Source: Micromonospora sp. WMMD961 (GTDB lineage Bacteria > Actinomycetota > Actinomycetes > Mycobacteriales > Micromonosporaceae). From it: a stretch of 64,000 nt of DNA. This document shows positions 25,171 to 33,008 of the stretch, in pieces. Every line of letters begins with the position of its first letter. Position 1 is the stretch's first letter. The translations under genes and the position numbers were made by a program. The stretch covers positions 1,642,501 through 1,706,500 of the forward strand of contig NZ_JARUBJ010000002.1 of the NCBI RefSeq assembly GCF_029626145.1, read 5' to 3'. The notes below the pieces were generated by a model, which searched no databases, was not told where the DNA came from, and was given only the letters and a program-made list of their open reading frames with translations.

Positions 25171-25811
25171 CGGACGATCGCCAGCCTTCGTTCGAGCAGG
25201 CCGGTGACCTGACCGATGATCAGCGCCAGCAGCATGTAGGCGAGACCCGCGCCGGTGAAGACGGCGATCGGTTGGGCCTCGACCAGGTTCACGGTGTTGG
25301 CCGCCTGGGTCAGCTCGACCACTCCGACGGCGGCGGCCAGCGAGGTGTTCATCAGCAGCGCGATGCAGATGTTGCCGATCGGCTGGATGACCGCCCGCAG
25401 TCCCTGCGGAAGGATCACGTGCCGCAGGGACTGTCCGAACGTCAACCCGATGGCGCGGGCCGCCTCGGCCTGGCCGACGCCGACCGTGTTGATCCCGGCG
25501 CGGATCGCCTCGGCCAGGTACGCCCCCTCGTACACGGCGATGACGATCGCGGCGGAGGTGAACAGCGGGAACGTGATGCCGATGGTCGGCAGGGCGAAGA
25601 CGAAGAGCACCAGCAGAGCCAGCAGCGGCAGGTTCTGGAACACCTCGACGTACGCCGTGCCGATGGCGCGCAACAGCGGGACGGGTGCGATCCGCAGGGT
25701 GGCCACGACGATGCCCAGCAGCATCGCGCCGACGGTGGTCACGACTGTCAGTTCGACAGTCGTGACCAGGCCGTGGCCGAGCTCGCTCAGGTGGGCGGTG
25801 AGGGCGTCCAT
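25167..25811 (-). CDS. Polar amino-acid ABC transporter permease (GluC-like)
   Basis: Permease of 214 aa starting MDALTAHLSELG. The EAA-type loop reads AARAIGLTFGQSLRHVILPQGLR, and several hydrophobic spans fit the family. ATG 25811 lies 16 bases after the stop of the binding-protein gene; I see no good ribosome binding site there, which could mean translation by re-initiation. It ends in an ATGA overlap with the second permease. Confidence 0.92.
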   Translation of the reverse strand: MDALTAHLSELGHGLVTTVELTVVTTVGAMLLGIVVATLRIAPVPLLRAIGTAYVEVFQNLPLLALLVLFVFALPTIGITFPLFTSAAIVIAVYEGAYLAEAIRAGINTVGVGQAEAARAIGLTFGQSLRHVILPQGLRAVIQPIGNICIALLMNTSLAAAVGVVELTQAANTVNLVEAQPIAVFTGAGLAYMLLALIIGQVTGLLERRLAIVR

Positions 25812-25827
25812 CGGTACGGGAGGATTC

Positions 25828-26796
25828 TCAGGAACCGTCGGCGGAGCCGAGGGCGGGCGGGGTGGGCGCGCCACCCTCCACCACCGTGCCGAGGGTGCCC
25901 TCCCAGACCTTCGCCCAGGTGCCGTCGGCCTGGATCTTCTTCAGCCAGTTGTTGACGAACTCCTTGAACTGCGCGTCCTCCTTGTTGAGGCCGATGCCGT
26001 ACGCCTCGGTGGTGAACGGCTCGCCGACCACCTTCATGCCCGGGTTGGCCTTGGCGCCGGAGGCGAGCAGCGTGAAGTCCTGCACGTACGCGTCGCCGCG
26101 CTTCTGCAGCAGCGCCTGCAACGCCTGCGGGTCGGTGCCGAAGGCGATCTGCTTCGAGCCGGGAGCGGCCGAGGGCAGCGCGGTGACCGCGGGGGTGTTC
26201 GCCCCGACGATGACGGTCTTGCCGGCGAGGTCCTTGACGCTCTTGATCGAGGTGTCGTCCTTGCGGACCCCGACCGCGAGACCGGAGGTGAGGTAAGGGC
26301 CGGCGAACGCGACCTGGGTGGCCCGCTGCGGGGTGATCGTGTACGTCTGGAAGACGGCGTCGACCGACTTGGCCTGGAGCATGGCCTCCCGGGTCTGGGT
26401 GCCGATGGTCGTCGTCTTCACCTCGGGCTTGCCGATGATGTACTTCGCCAGCAGCTTGGCCATGTCGGCGTCGAAGCCCTCGATGGTGCCGCTGACCGGG
26501 TTCTGCTGGGCGAGCAGCGGCGCGTCCAGGGAGCCACCGACGTTCAGGTACCCGCGCTTGCGGATCGCGTCCATGGTCGAGCCGGCCGGGATGTCCGCGT
26601 CGGCGGCGACCGGGGCGGCGTCGTACACCGACTGGGCGACCACGCCGTCGCCACCCAGGCCGGGGTTGCCCGGCAGCGTCGGGGCGCTGCTGCCGCTGTC
26701 ACCGCCGCAGCCGGTGGCGGCGAGGGCCACCGCCACGGCGGTGGCGGTGAGGGCGAGCGAGCGCCGCCCGGTGAAGCTCATCTTGAGGATTGACAT
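25828..26796 (-). CDS. Glutamate-type substrate-binding lipoprotein
   Basis: Extracellular solute-binding protein of 322 aa, family 3. Signal peptide with lipobox LAATGC near residue 30, then a Gly/Ser-rich tether. DAIRKRGYLNVG and EGFDADMAKLLAKYI are typical of amino-acid-binding proteins. It delivers a polar amino acid or a derivative to the two permeases. Sits between the ATPase gene (19 bases away) and the first permease. Confidence 0.93.
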   Translation of the reverse strand: MSILKMSFTGRRSLALTATAVAVALAATGCGGDSGSSAPTLPGNPGLGGDGVVAQSVYDAAPVAADADIPAGSTMDAIRKRGYLNVGGSLDAPLLAQQNPVSGTIEGFDADMAKLLAKYIIGKPEVKTTTIGTQTREAMLQAKSVDAVFQTYTITPQRATQVAFAGPYLTSGLAVGVRKDDTSIKSVKDLAGKTVIVGANTPAVTALPSAAPGSKQIAFGTDPQALQALLQKRGDAYVQDFTLLASGAKANPGMKVVGEPFTTEAYGIGLNKEDAQFKEFVNNWLKKIQADGTWAKVWEGTLGTVVEGGAPTPPALGSADGS

Positions 26797-26815
26797 GACA
26801 CCCTCCCGTTGGGGG

Positions 26816-27577
26816 CTAGTGCTGGAGGATCTTGGACAGGAAGTCGCGAGCCCGTTCGGTGCGCGGAGCTGCGAAGAAGTCGTCGGGGGCGCCGGATTCG
26901 ACGATGCGGCCGTCGTCCATGAAGACGACCCGGTCGGCGGCGCGGCGGGCGAAGCCCATCTCGTGGGTGACCACGATCATGGTCATCCCCTCGCTGGCGA
27001 GGGAGACCATCACGTCGAGCACCTCGTTGACCATCTCCGGGTCGAGCGCCGATGTCGGCTCGTCGAAGAGCAGCACCTTCGGCTGCATCGCAAGGGCCCG
27101 GGCGATAGCGGCCCGCTGCTGCTGCCCGCCGGAGAGTTGGGCCGGGTGGTGGTCCGCCTTGTCGGCGATGCCGACGCGATCGAGCAGGGCCATCGCCTGC
27201 TGCCGCGCCTCGGGTCGGGCGATCCTGCGGACCCGGGTGGGGCCGAGGGTGACGTTGTCCAGCACCGTCTTGTGCCCGAAGAGGTTGAAGGACTGGAAGA
27301 CCATGCCGACGTCGGCGCGCAGCCGGGCCAGCGCACGGCCCTCGGCCGGCAGCGGCTCGCCGTCGATCTCGATGCTGCCCTGCCCGGCCGTCTCCAACCG
27401 GTTGAGGCAGCGGCACAGTGTCGACTTGTCGGAGCCGGACGGCCCCACCACGACGACCACCTCGCCGGCGGCCACCGTGAGGTCGATGTCCTTGAGCACG
27501 TGCAGCGGACCGAACCACTTGTGCAGGCCGCGTACCGACACCATGGGTCGGTCCGCGCCCGTCGTCTCCGGTGCCAC
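26816..27577 (-). CDS. Amino-acid ABC transporter ATPase with altered Walker A
   Basis: ATP-binding subunit of 253 aa (GluA/GlnQ-like), first gene of the operon. Signature LSGGQQQR, Walker B VLLFDEPTSALDP, the switch histidine (VTHEM) and the Q-loop FQSFNLF are intact. The Walker A motif reads GPSGSDKST where nearly all homologues have GPSGSGKST. The change is a GAC codon in place of GGC (plus-strand base 27429 is T). That glycine contacts the ATP phosphates, so the subunit may be inactive unless this is a sequencing error. Confidence 0.92.
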   Translation of the reverse strand: MAPETTGADRPMVSVRGLHKWFGPLHVLKDIDLTVAAGEVVVVVGPSGSDKSTLCRCLNRLETAGQGSIEIDGEPLPAEGRALARLRADVGMVFQSFNLFGHKTVLDNVTLGPTRVRRIARPEARQQAMALLDRVGIADKADHHPAQLSGGQQQRAAIARALAMQPKVLLFDEPTSALDPEMVNEVLDVMVSLASEGMTMIVVTHEMGFARRAADRVVFMDDGRIVESGAPDDFFAAPRTERARDFLSKILQH

Positions 27578-27707
27578 CAGACGGCCCTACTTTCTTCGAC
27601 ATTCGAACTAAGTAAGCTTCATATCGAACCAACAGCGCCATCTAAAGGTAGCCAACAAACTAAGTCAACCGGTTGCTTGAACGAACTGCGGATGCTAAGA
27701 ACCTGAC
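27578..27707. promoter_or_regulatory. Divergent regulatory region of the ROK gene and ABC operon
   Basis: This 130-base gap is clearly richer in A and T than its neighbours. It holds AACTAAGT twice (27606-27613 and 27658-27665), 52 bases apart, about five helical turns. The second copy runs into the palindrome CAACCGGTTG (27666-27675). TTCGAA and AAGCTT palindromes flank the first copy. These are candidate sites for the ROK regulator; which promoter each serves cannot be told. Confidence 0.45.
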
Positions 27708-28937
27708 GTGACGATTGACGACGCGCCACGCGAAGCCCTCCGGGGTGGTCCCCGGGAGCTGCTGCGGTGGGTGGCCACCGGAGCCGCCGTCAGTCGCGCC
27801 GACCTGTCCCGGCTCTCCGGGCTCTCGCCCTCGACGGTCTCCCAACGGGTCGAGGCGTTGATCAACCAAGGGTTGCTGGAGGAGGCCGGCGCTGGTCGTT
27901 CCCGGGGCGGACGACGACCGCGCCAACTCGCCGTACCCATCGGCGGCGCCGTGGTCGGTGCCATCGACCTCGGCGCCCACCACGCGCGCATCGGCACACT
28001 GGATCTCTCCGGGCGGGTGGTCCAGGCCCGCACCCTGCCGGTCCGCATCGAGGACGGCCCGGAATCCGTGCTCGGCACGCTGCTGGCCGAGGTCACCGCG
28101 CTGGCCGGAGGAGCCGCCCCGGGCGCCTCCGGCGGTGCGACGGCGGCTCCCGGCGGCGCTTCCGGCGCTTCGCTGGCTGCTGGCGGCGTCGCGGCGGGCG
28201 CGCTGCGGGGCATCGGCATCGGCATACCCGGTCCGGTGCAGCACGCCACCGGACGGATCGTCAGCCCGTCCCGGATGCCCGGCTGGAACGGTTTCGACGT
28301 CGCCGCCTTCTGCGCCGGCCGGGTCGACGTGCCGGTCATCGTGGACAACGACGCCAACCTGATGGCGCTCGGCGCGCACCGCACGGCACACGCCGAGATG
28401 GACCATGCCGTCTACATCAAGGCTGGCACCGGAATCGGCTCCGGGGTGATCTCCAGTGGACAGTTGCACCGGGGCGCACAGGGATCCGCCGGGGACATCA
28501 GCCACTGCCGGGTGGTGGCCGATCCGGCGCCGCTGTGCAGCTGCGGCAACGCCGGTTGCCTGGAGGCGGTGGCCAGCGGCGCAGCCCTGGTCACCGCGCT
28601 ACGCGAGCAGGGCGTACCGGTGGACGACCTGACCGGCGTGCTCCGCCTGATCGACGACGGCGACCGGCACGCCACGGCGCTCGCCCGCCAGGCCGGACGG
28701 GCCATCGGCGAGATCCTGGCCGTCGTGGTCAACTTCTTCAACCCGCAGGTGGTCGCCATCGGCGGTCGGCTCGCCGACTGCGAGCCGCTGCTGGCCAGCA
28801 TGCGGGCCACCCTCTACGAGCGGTGCCTGCCGCTGGCCACCCAGACCCTGCTCATCGAACGGGTCGCCGCCGGCCAGGACGTCGGCATCACCGGCGCCGC
28901 CCACCTGGTCATCGACCACGTCGTGTCCGCCGGCTGA
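27708..28937 (+). CDS. ROK-family transcriptional regulator
   Basis: Protein of 409 aa: an N-terminal winged helix-turn-helix (ADLSRLSGLSPSTVSQRVEALINQG), then a ROK domain with a DLGAHH phosphate-loop segment, VDNDANLMALG, the zinc motif CSCGNAGCLE and a C-terminal GGRLA region. An Ala/Gly-rich insert (about residues 130-165) interrupts the ROK domain. ROK proteins usually bind sugars or sugar phosphates. Here the divergent operon is for an amino-acid-type transporter, asparaginase-family protein and CutC, which hints at a sugar-amino acid conjugate as effector. The GTG lacks a clear ribosome binding site. Confidence 0.9.
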   Translation: MTIDDAPREALRGGPRELLRWVATGAAVSRADLSRLSGLSPSTVSQRVEALINQGLLEEAGAGRSRGGRRPRQLAVPIGGAVVGAIDLGAHHARIGTLDLSGRVVQARTLPVRIEDGPESVLGTLLAEVTALAGGAAPGASGGATAAPGGASGASLAAGGVAAGALRGIGIGIPGPVQHATGRIVSPSRMPGWNGFDVAAFCAGRVDVPVIVDNDANLMALGAHRTAHAEMDHAVYIKAGTGIGSGVISSGQLHRGAQGSAGDISHCRVVADPAPLCSCGNAGCLEAVASGAALVTALREQGVPVDDLTGVLRLIDDGDRHATALARQAGRAIGEILAVVVNFFNPQVVAIGGRLADCEPLLASMRATLYERCLPLATQTLLIERVAAGQDVGITGAAHLVIDHVVSAG

Positions 28938-28962
28938 CCGTCGACCGCACCGAGCACGGCCA

Positions 28963-29571
28963 CTATCCACGAAGCACCAGCGCCAACCGCCACACCGCGG
29001 TTGACGGGTTCGCGGCAGGGGGAGGCGGCAGCGTCTGCGCCCGTTCGGTGGCGGCCTCGATGCCGTTGCGGAAGTCGTCGAAGTCGAGCCTGGTCTTGTC
29101 CCAGTGCGGCAGGTGCTTGCGAAGCAGAGCCTCCGCCCTCTTGGCGTCTTCCAGGTAACGGGTGCACAAGTCCAGATGCAGGATGAGCCAGACCTCGAAG
29201 CAGGGGTTCGACCAGAGAAGAGTCACGTCGTGTCGTCGCGCTTCTCGCTCTGAAAGCTCTGGTGGGTAGTGGTCGACGTCGCAGATGACGTAGGCCTCGT
29301 CGAAGTCACTGTCATTACGGCGACGAGCTGCGCCTCGCGCTGCATCGATCGGCGAGCCTGTCTCCACCGCCACGACGAGGCGGTGCTCAAGCCACGGCTC
29401 CCACCGAAGCCCTTCAAGATAGCCCCGCTCGGTCGATTTGCCGTTGGTGACAGCGAGGATGGTCCGCCGCTGCTCTCTGACGGAGACCCTGCGACGAAGG
29501 TCGGTCACCCGGGTCGCGCCGACCTTGGCGCGGCCCTTGCGTTGCTGCTGGTCAGTCTGTGGCTTCGCCAT
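28963..29571 (-). CDS. RloB-like (AbiLii-type) TOPRIM-fold protein
   Basis: Protein of 202 aa resembling RloB, the partner of RloA-type ATPases and of AbiLii of lactococcal AbiL. Landmarks: a basic N-terminus, ILAVTNGKSTERGYLEGL, a CDVDHYPPE acidic motif and SNPCFEVWLILH near residue 125, which is a hallmark of the family. The first motif normally reads EGxxTE; here the Glu is replaced by Asn (TNGKSTE), so nuclease chemistry may be altered. It starts within the last 20 bases of the upstream ATPase gene, so the pair is coupled. Confidence 0.8.
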   Translation of the reverse strand: MAKPQTDQQQRKGRAKVGATRVTDLRRRVSVREQRRTILAVTNGKSTERGYLEGLRWEPWLEHRLVVAVETGSPIDAARGAARRRNDSDFDEAYVICDVDHYPPELSEREARRHDVTLLWSNPCFEVWLILHLDLCTRYLEDAKRAEALLRKHLPHWDKTRLDFDDFRNGIEAATERAQTLPPPPAANPSTAVWRLALVLRG

Positions 29572-30874
29572 CCACCGGTCCTCGGGCCGCGAGCGCCTGC
29601 TCGAACAGATACGTCGAAAGGTCCGGAACCGCGCCGTAGTTGCCGTTCAGGTAGCGGCGTTGTCGGTTCTCACCCTCCTTGCGAGGCTTGAAGTCTGTCA
29701 ACGGGTACAGCGTTGATGCTCCATCGGCGTCCTTCTCCACGAACCAGATCTCGTCACGGTGCAGGATCTCCTCGGTGTCGATGGTGCCAAGCAGAGCCGC
29801 GTCGTGACTGGTGAAGATGAGCTGACTGTGCCGGGGGTTCGAAGCGGTGGACTGAAACAGGCCGATGAGCTTCGCGGTGAGCAGTGGATGCAGGCTCGCG
29901 TCTATCTCGTCCACGCACATGGTGCCGCCTTGGCTGAGGACATCGGCGGCTTCGATTGCGAGGCCGAGTAGCTGCTGGGTCCCGGTCGACTCCTCGGCCA
30001 ACTCGAATTGGACCTCGCCTGCTGGCCCCTGGTGGGCGAACGTCAACCGCTTCCGCTCCCGGCTCGCCCTGTTGCGTGCGTTCCGCAGCATCCTTCGCTC
30101 GTTGACAGCCAAGTCTGAGGGCTGGAAGAGCGTCGGCTGCTCGTCGGTCACCGTGGTGGTCACCTCGACCACATCGACGATCCCCACGTCGGCCGCCCGC
30201 AACAACTCGACCAGGGTGCGCCGGCTGGCGTCGCTCCGCGGCCAGCCGGATCGATAGCTGCCGCCCACGTGGGGTTGGCTCCGCGTCGACATGCCTTGGA
30301 ACCACCGGTAGACAGCGCGCAGTGGCTCGCCTCCCGGCTCGTCCGGCGCGGCTTGTCGGCGATCGAAGCGAGCCATGGTGCTGACGAAGAGTGCGGTGGG
30401 GGCGGTGACCTCGGCGATCCGCTCCAGCAGTAGACGCTGGGCCGAGTCCTCACCCCAGGCGAAAGTGTCGCCGTTGCGCTCGAAGACCCGCCGCTTTCGC
30501 TTCAGCGGATAGTGGTAGAGCCACTCGTCGAGGACGGCGTCGTTGTCGATGGTGAAACCGTACGTGTGCCGTACTCCGTCGAGATCGAGGTCGACGACGT
30601 AGTGGGACGGGGCTTCGAGCGATTCAGCCGTCATTCGGTACGGCTCGCGAGCCACGCCGAGCCCAGGCTCGACGTCCCGGTCAGAGAAGATCACGAAGCG
30701 GCGCATGAATGCCAGAGCGTCCAGACAGTTGGACTTACCAGAGGCGTTGGCACCGAAGATGCCGACCACCCGGACCGCCTGCTCGTGTTCGTCACTGCGG
30801 TAGGCCGGCGTGAGGTTGAGTTGTTGCTCGTCGCGGAACGACCGGTGGTTGGCGAAGCGAAAACTCAACAACAT
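29552..30874 (-). CDS. AAA/ABC-type ATPase of an AbiL/RloA-like system
   Basis: ATPase of 440 aa starting MLLSFRFANHRSFRDE, an N-terminus typical of RloA/AbiLi/OLD-like ATPases. Walker A is GIFGANASGKSN, the signature-like helix is STGTQQLLGLA, Walker B is MCVDEIDASLHP, and a SHDAALL histidine switch follows. Together with the overlapping RloB-type gene it forms a two-component abortive-infection module. The ATG 30874 is preceded by AGAGGG 9 bases upstream. Base composition is visibly less GC-rich than the housekeeping genes, consistent with horizontal transfer. Confidence 0.85.
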   Translation of the reverse strand: MLLSFRFANHRSFRDEQQLNLTPAYRSDEHEQAVRVVGIFGANASGKSNCLDALAFMRRFVIFSDRDVEPGLGVAREPYRMTAESLEAPSHYVVDLDLDGVRHTYGFTIDNDAVLDEWLYHYPLKRKRRVFERNGDTFAWGEDSAQRLLLERIAEVTAPTALFVSTMARFDRRQAAPDEPGGEPLRAVYRWFQGMSTRSQPHVGGSYRSGWPRSDASRRTLVELLRAADVGIVDVVEVTTTVTDEQPTLFQPSDLAVNERRMLRNARNRASRERKRLTFAHQGPAGEVQFELAEESTGTQQLLGLAIEAADVLSQGGTMCVDEIDASLHPLLTAKLIGLFQSTASNPRHSQLIFTSHDAALLGTIDTEEILHRDEIWFVEKDADGASTLYPLTDFKPRKEGENRQRRYLNGNYGAVPDLSTYLFEQALAARGPVDGEATD

Positions 30875-30982
30875 GGCTGTGCCCTCTGGTTTCCTGGCCT
30901 TGCGGCCGTTCCCTGCGAGTAAACCACGCGGAACGGCCTGAGACACCGGGCTCGCCGACGCCCAGGCTTCAGGTGCCCTTGG

Positions 30983-31918
30983 TCAGGCCGCCTGATACAC
31001 CTCGTCGAGATGCCATTCGAGGAACTGGCGATGCGGGCGGTCGCGAGCGGCGGCCGGAACAGCGATCGCGGTGCCGGCGCGGGCATAGAACTGTTCTCCG
31101 TTGCCGAACTCTGCCCGTAGGCGCGGACTGACCATCAGGCGGTACTTGGGGTCGACGCCCAAGTAGCCGTGGTCGAAGAGAGTATGAACATCGGACCGGA
31201 GCAACAGCCCGTTGTCCAACCTGTGCTCGCCACCCGCCGGCAGCGGCCTGATGTGTGCTGCCTGGAGCACCGGCTGGATCCGGTCACCGGTGATCGCACA
31301 CCGGCGGCCGTACGCGTCAAGCACCACAGCCTTGAACGACTGCTGCCCCAACCGGTTCGGCATCAGCCGCGGATCTCCGAACACCGGTCCGGGCCGGTGC
31401 CACGGCTGGCTGAGGTCGATCTCAACCGACGCTCCGAGCAGTCGTCCCATCAACATCTCGAAGTACCCGGACGCCGCATGGTCCGCGACGTCGTAACCCT
31501 TGCCCTGCACAACGTTAGGGGCAAACAGCGGCGGTGGTTCGGATGGCTCATCGGCGGGGAAGAAGACGGTGTCACGGATGAGGACGCAGCCGATAAGCGG
31601 GTCCTCGGAGCCGGCGATCGGATCAGACCGGTAGCGTCCGACGATTCGCCGCATCGCGGCGAGGTCCGGGACCCCGTTTCCCTCCCGGAACAGGTCCCAC
31701 GCCTCTGAGATGCGCAACTGCGCGAACCCGCTGAAGAAGCCGCCGCCCACCACGCTGTTGTGCGGGTGGTGGCTTTTGAAGAAGAAGGGCTCGCCGGGTG
31801 ACAACGCGCGAAAGACCCGAGAACCCGCGGGACGCCAAAAGTTGACTTCGGTGAGGTGCGGGCGAGCAGCCAGGAACCGCGACCAATCCCCGTCGGTCAC
31901 TCCGACATAGGCTCTCAC
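30983..31918 (-). CDS. HNH restriction-type endonuclease with N-terminal recognition domain
   Basis: Protein of 311 aa. The C-terminal half is an HNH nuclease of the COG3440 predicted restriction endonuclease type: GRRCAITGDRI, LQAAHIRPL, HRLDNGLLL, DVHTLFDHGYL. The N-terminal half (about 160 residues; PGEPFFFKSHHPHNSVVGGG) is not recognised with certainty; its length and pattern suggest a PUA/EVE-like reader of modified bases, which would make it a type IV restriction enzyme. Same direction as the ATPase/RloB pair with a 108-base gap. Confidence 0.75.
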   Translation of the reverse strand: MRAYVGVTDGDWSRFLAARPHLTEVNFWRPAGSRVFRALSPGEPFFFKSHHPHNSVVGGGFFSGFAQLRISEAWDLFREGNGVPDLAAMRRIVGRYRSDPIAGSEDPLIGCVLIRDTVFFPADEPSEPPPLFAPNVVQGKGYDVADHAASGYFEMLMGRLLGASVEIDLSQPWHRPGPVFGDPRLMPNRLGQQSFKAVVLDAYGRRCAITGDRIQPVLQAAHIRPLPAGGEHRLDNGLLLRSDVHTLFDHGYLGVDPKYRLMVSPRLRAEFGNGEQFYARAGTAIAVPAAARDRPHRQFLEWHLDEVYQAA

Positions 31919-32221
31919 GGAATCATTCTGCCGGGCCGGCAGCCACTCCGTCAGCCCCTGCCGAGTGTCATGATCGCGACGAGCCCTGCAAGCGGGCGGC
32001 GCTCTAACCCTCTCGAGTACAGAGTCGGCTCACACCCGGCTGGCGAGCTCAGTTGCCTCGGCGAGCAGGGCGTCCAGGTCTTCGTCCGAAGTGGCACCGT
32101 GAGACCCAGGATTCGCAGGATCACCAGACCCTGAACCTTCCGGCCATCTGGGGATCGATGTCCGTCTCGATATCCGGGTTCAGTGCGGCGCTGATCAGCC
32201 GCTCGGTCGCGTCGGTGTTGT
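31919..32221 (-). pseudogene. Gap with possible decayed coding remnant
   Basis: No intact gene. On the minus strand the stretch about 32210-32120 reads TDATERLISAALNPDIETDID and ends in a stop. In a second frame the next stretch (about 32140-32037) reads GDPANPG... then SDEDLDALLAEATELASRV and ends in a stop. Both look protein-like but have no start codon and lie in different frames, so they may be pieces of a frameshifted small gene. Low confidence; I see nothing else here. Confidence 0.25.
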
Positions 32222-32485
32222 TCAGCCGAGGACGCTGATGTAGCGGCGTGCCGCCTCCGAGCTGCCCTGCACCAGGGTCATGGCTTCGGCCAGGCGCTGC
32301 TTGCTCTGTTCGCCTCGGGCGATGGCTTCGGCGATCGTCGGGTGGCCGGTGCCGGCGGAGATTGCGCGTAGCCGGGCCAGCATCTGCTCGGTGTTCTCGG
32401 CGGCGGCCCGGATCTGGTTGACCGAGGCGTTGCCCTGCTCGGCGGCCTGCATCAGCGCCGCCTTGACTTCCTCGATGCTGGCCAT
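32222..32485 (-). CDS. Small helical protein, cassette member 4
   Basis: Protein of 87 aa (MASIEEVKAALMQ...). Predicted all-helical, with a central GTGHPTIAEA turn and a C-terminal AARRYISVLG. Size, the HP turn and the C-terminal Ala-Ala...Tyr...Gly pattern are shared with the 86-aa protein and the first 90 residues of the 236-aa protein upstream, so the three are probably paralogues. WXG100-like helical hairpins come to mind by size, but no WXG motif is present. Function unknown. The ATG at 32485 is preferred over an upstream extension because the homologous proteins start here. Confidence 0.65.
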   Translation of the reverse strand: MASIEEVKAALMQAAEQGNASVNQIRAAAENTEQMLARLRAISAGTGHPTIAEAIARGEQSKQRLAEAMTLVQGSSEAARRYISVLG

Positions 32486-32576
32486 GCCGCCTCCGTCTGC
32501 CGATCGCGCAACGAGTTCACGTCTGCGTGGTCGCACGGACACTATCTGAGATGGCGGCGACACGCAGTCCCGCCGA

Positions 32577-33008
32577 TCACATGAACTCGGCAGCCGTCCG
32601 CTCCACGTCGGCGATGAACTCCTCCAACTGCGCCTCGTCTGGATCGCGGTCCTGAAGCAGCTTGCCGAGGAACACGATCTGCATCTGGAGGGCGGTCTCG
32701 GGGCTGAGATTGTCGATCAGCCCGACCTCACCGAGGGCCGCGCGGACGAGACCCTCCATCTCCAGCGTAGGCAGTGACTCCGCGCCGGTGAACTGGTCGC
32801 GGGTCTCGGCTACGAACCGGGCGACCGCGGTGGGGGAATGGTCGGCGGCGAAGCGGTCGTTGACCGCGATGGCGAACGCCGCGCCAATCATCTGGTTACC
32901 GCCCTGCCAGCCGGAAGTCTCCAACCCGTCCAGGAGCTGGTCCACCGTGCCCCAGTCACGCCGCGCCATCGCCCGGATCAGGTCGCTGAACTCGGTCCGT
33001 ACGCTCAC
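32577..33008 (-). CDS. Hypothetical protein, cassette member 3
   Basis: Protein of 143 aa with an acidic, mainly helical sequence (DLIRAMARRDWGTVDQLLDGLE, then a C-terminal DRDPDEAQLEEFIADVERTAAEFM). No known domain recognised. It overlaps the 3' end of the 236-aa gene by 53 bases and is followed 92 bases later by the 87-aa gene. It is the only cassette member not related in sequence to the others; a cytoplasmic partner or inhibitor is possible but only a guess. Confidence 0.6.
   Translation of the reverse strand: MSVRTEFSDLIRAMARRDWGTVDQLLDGLETSGWQGGNQMIGAAFAIAVNDRFAADHSPTAVARFVAETRDQFTGAESLPTLEMEGLVRAALGEVGLIDNLSPETALQMQIVFLGKLLQDRDPDEAQLEEFIADVERTAAEFM

Noticed and set aside
29269..29716. 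Plus-strand small ORFs opposite the rloB-like gene
   Set aside because: Antisense to the RloB/ATPase pair, no start signals or domain features.
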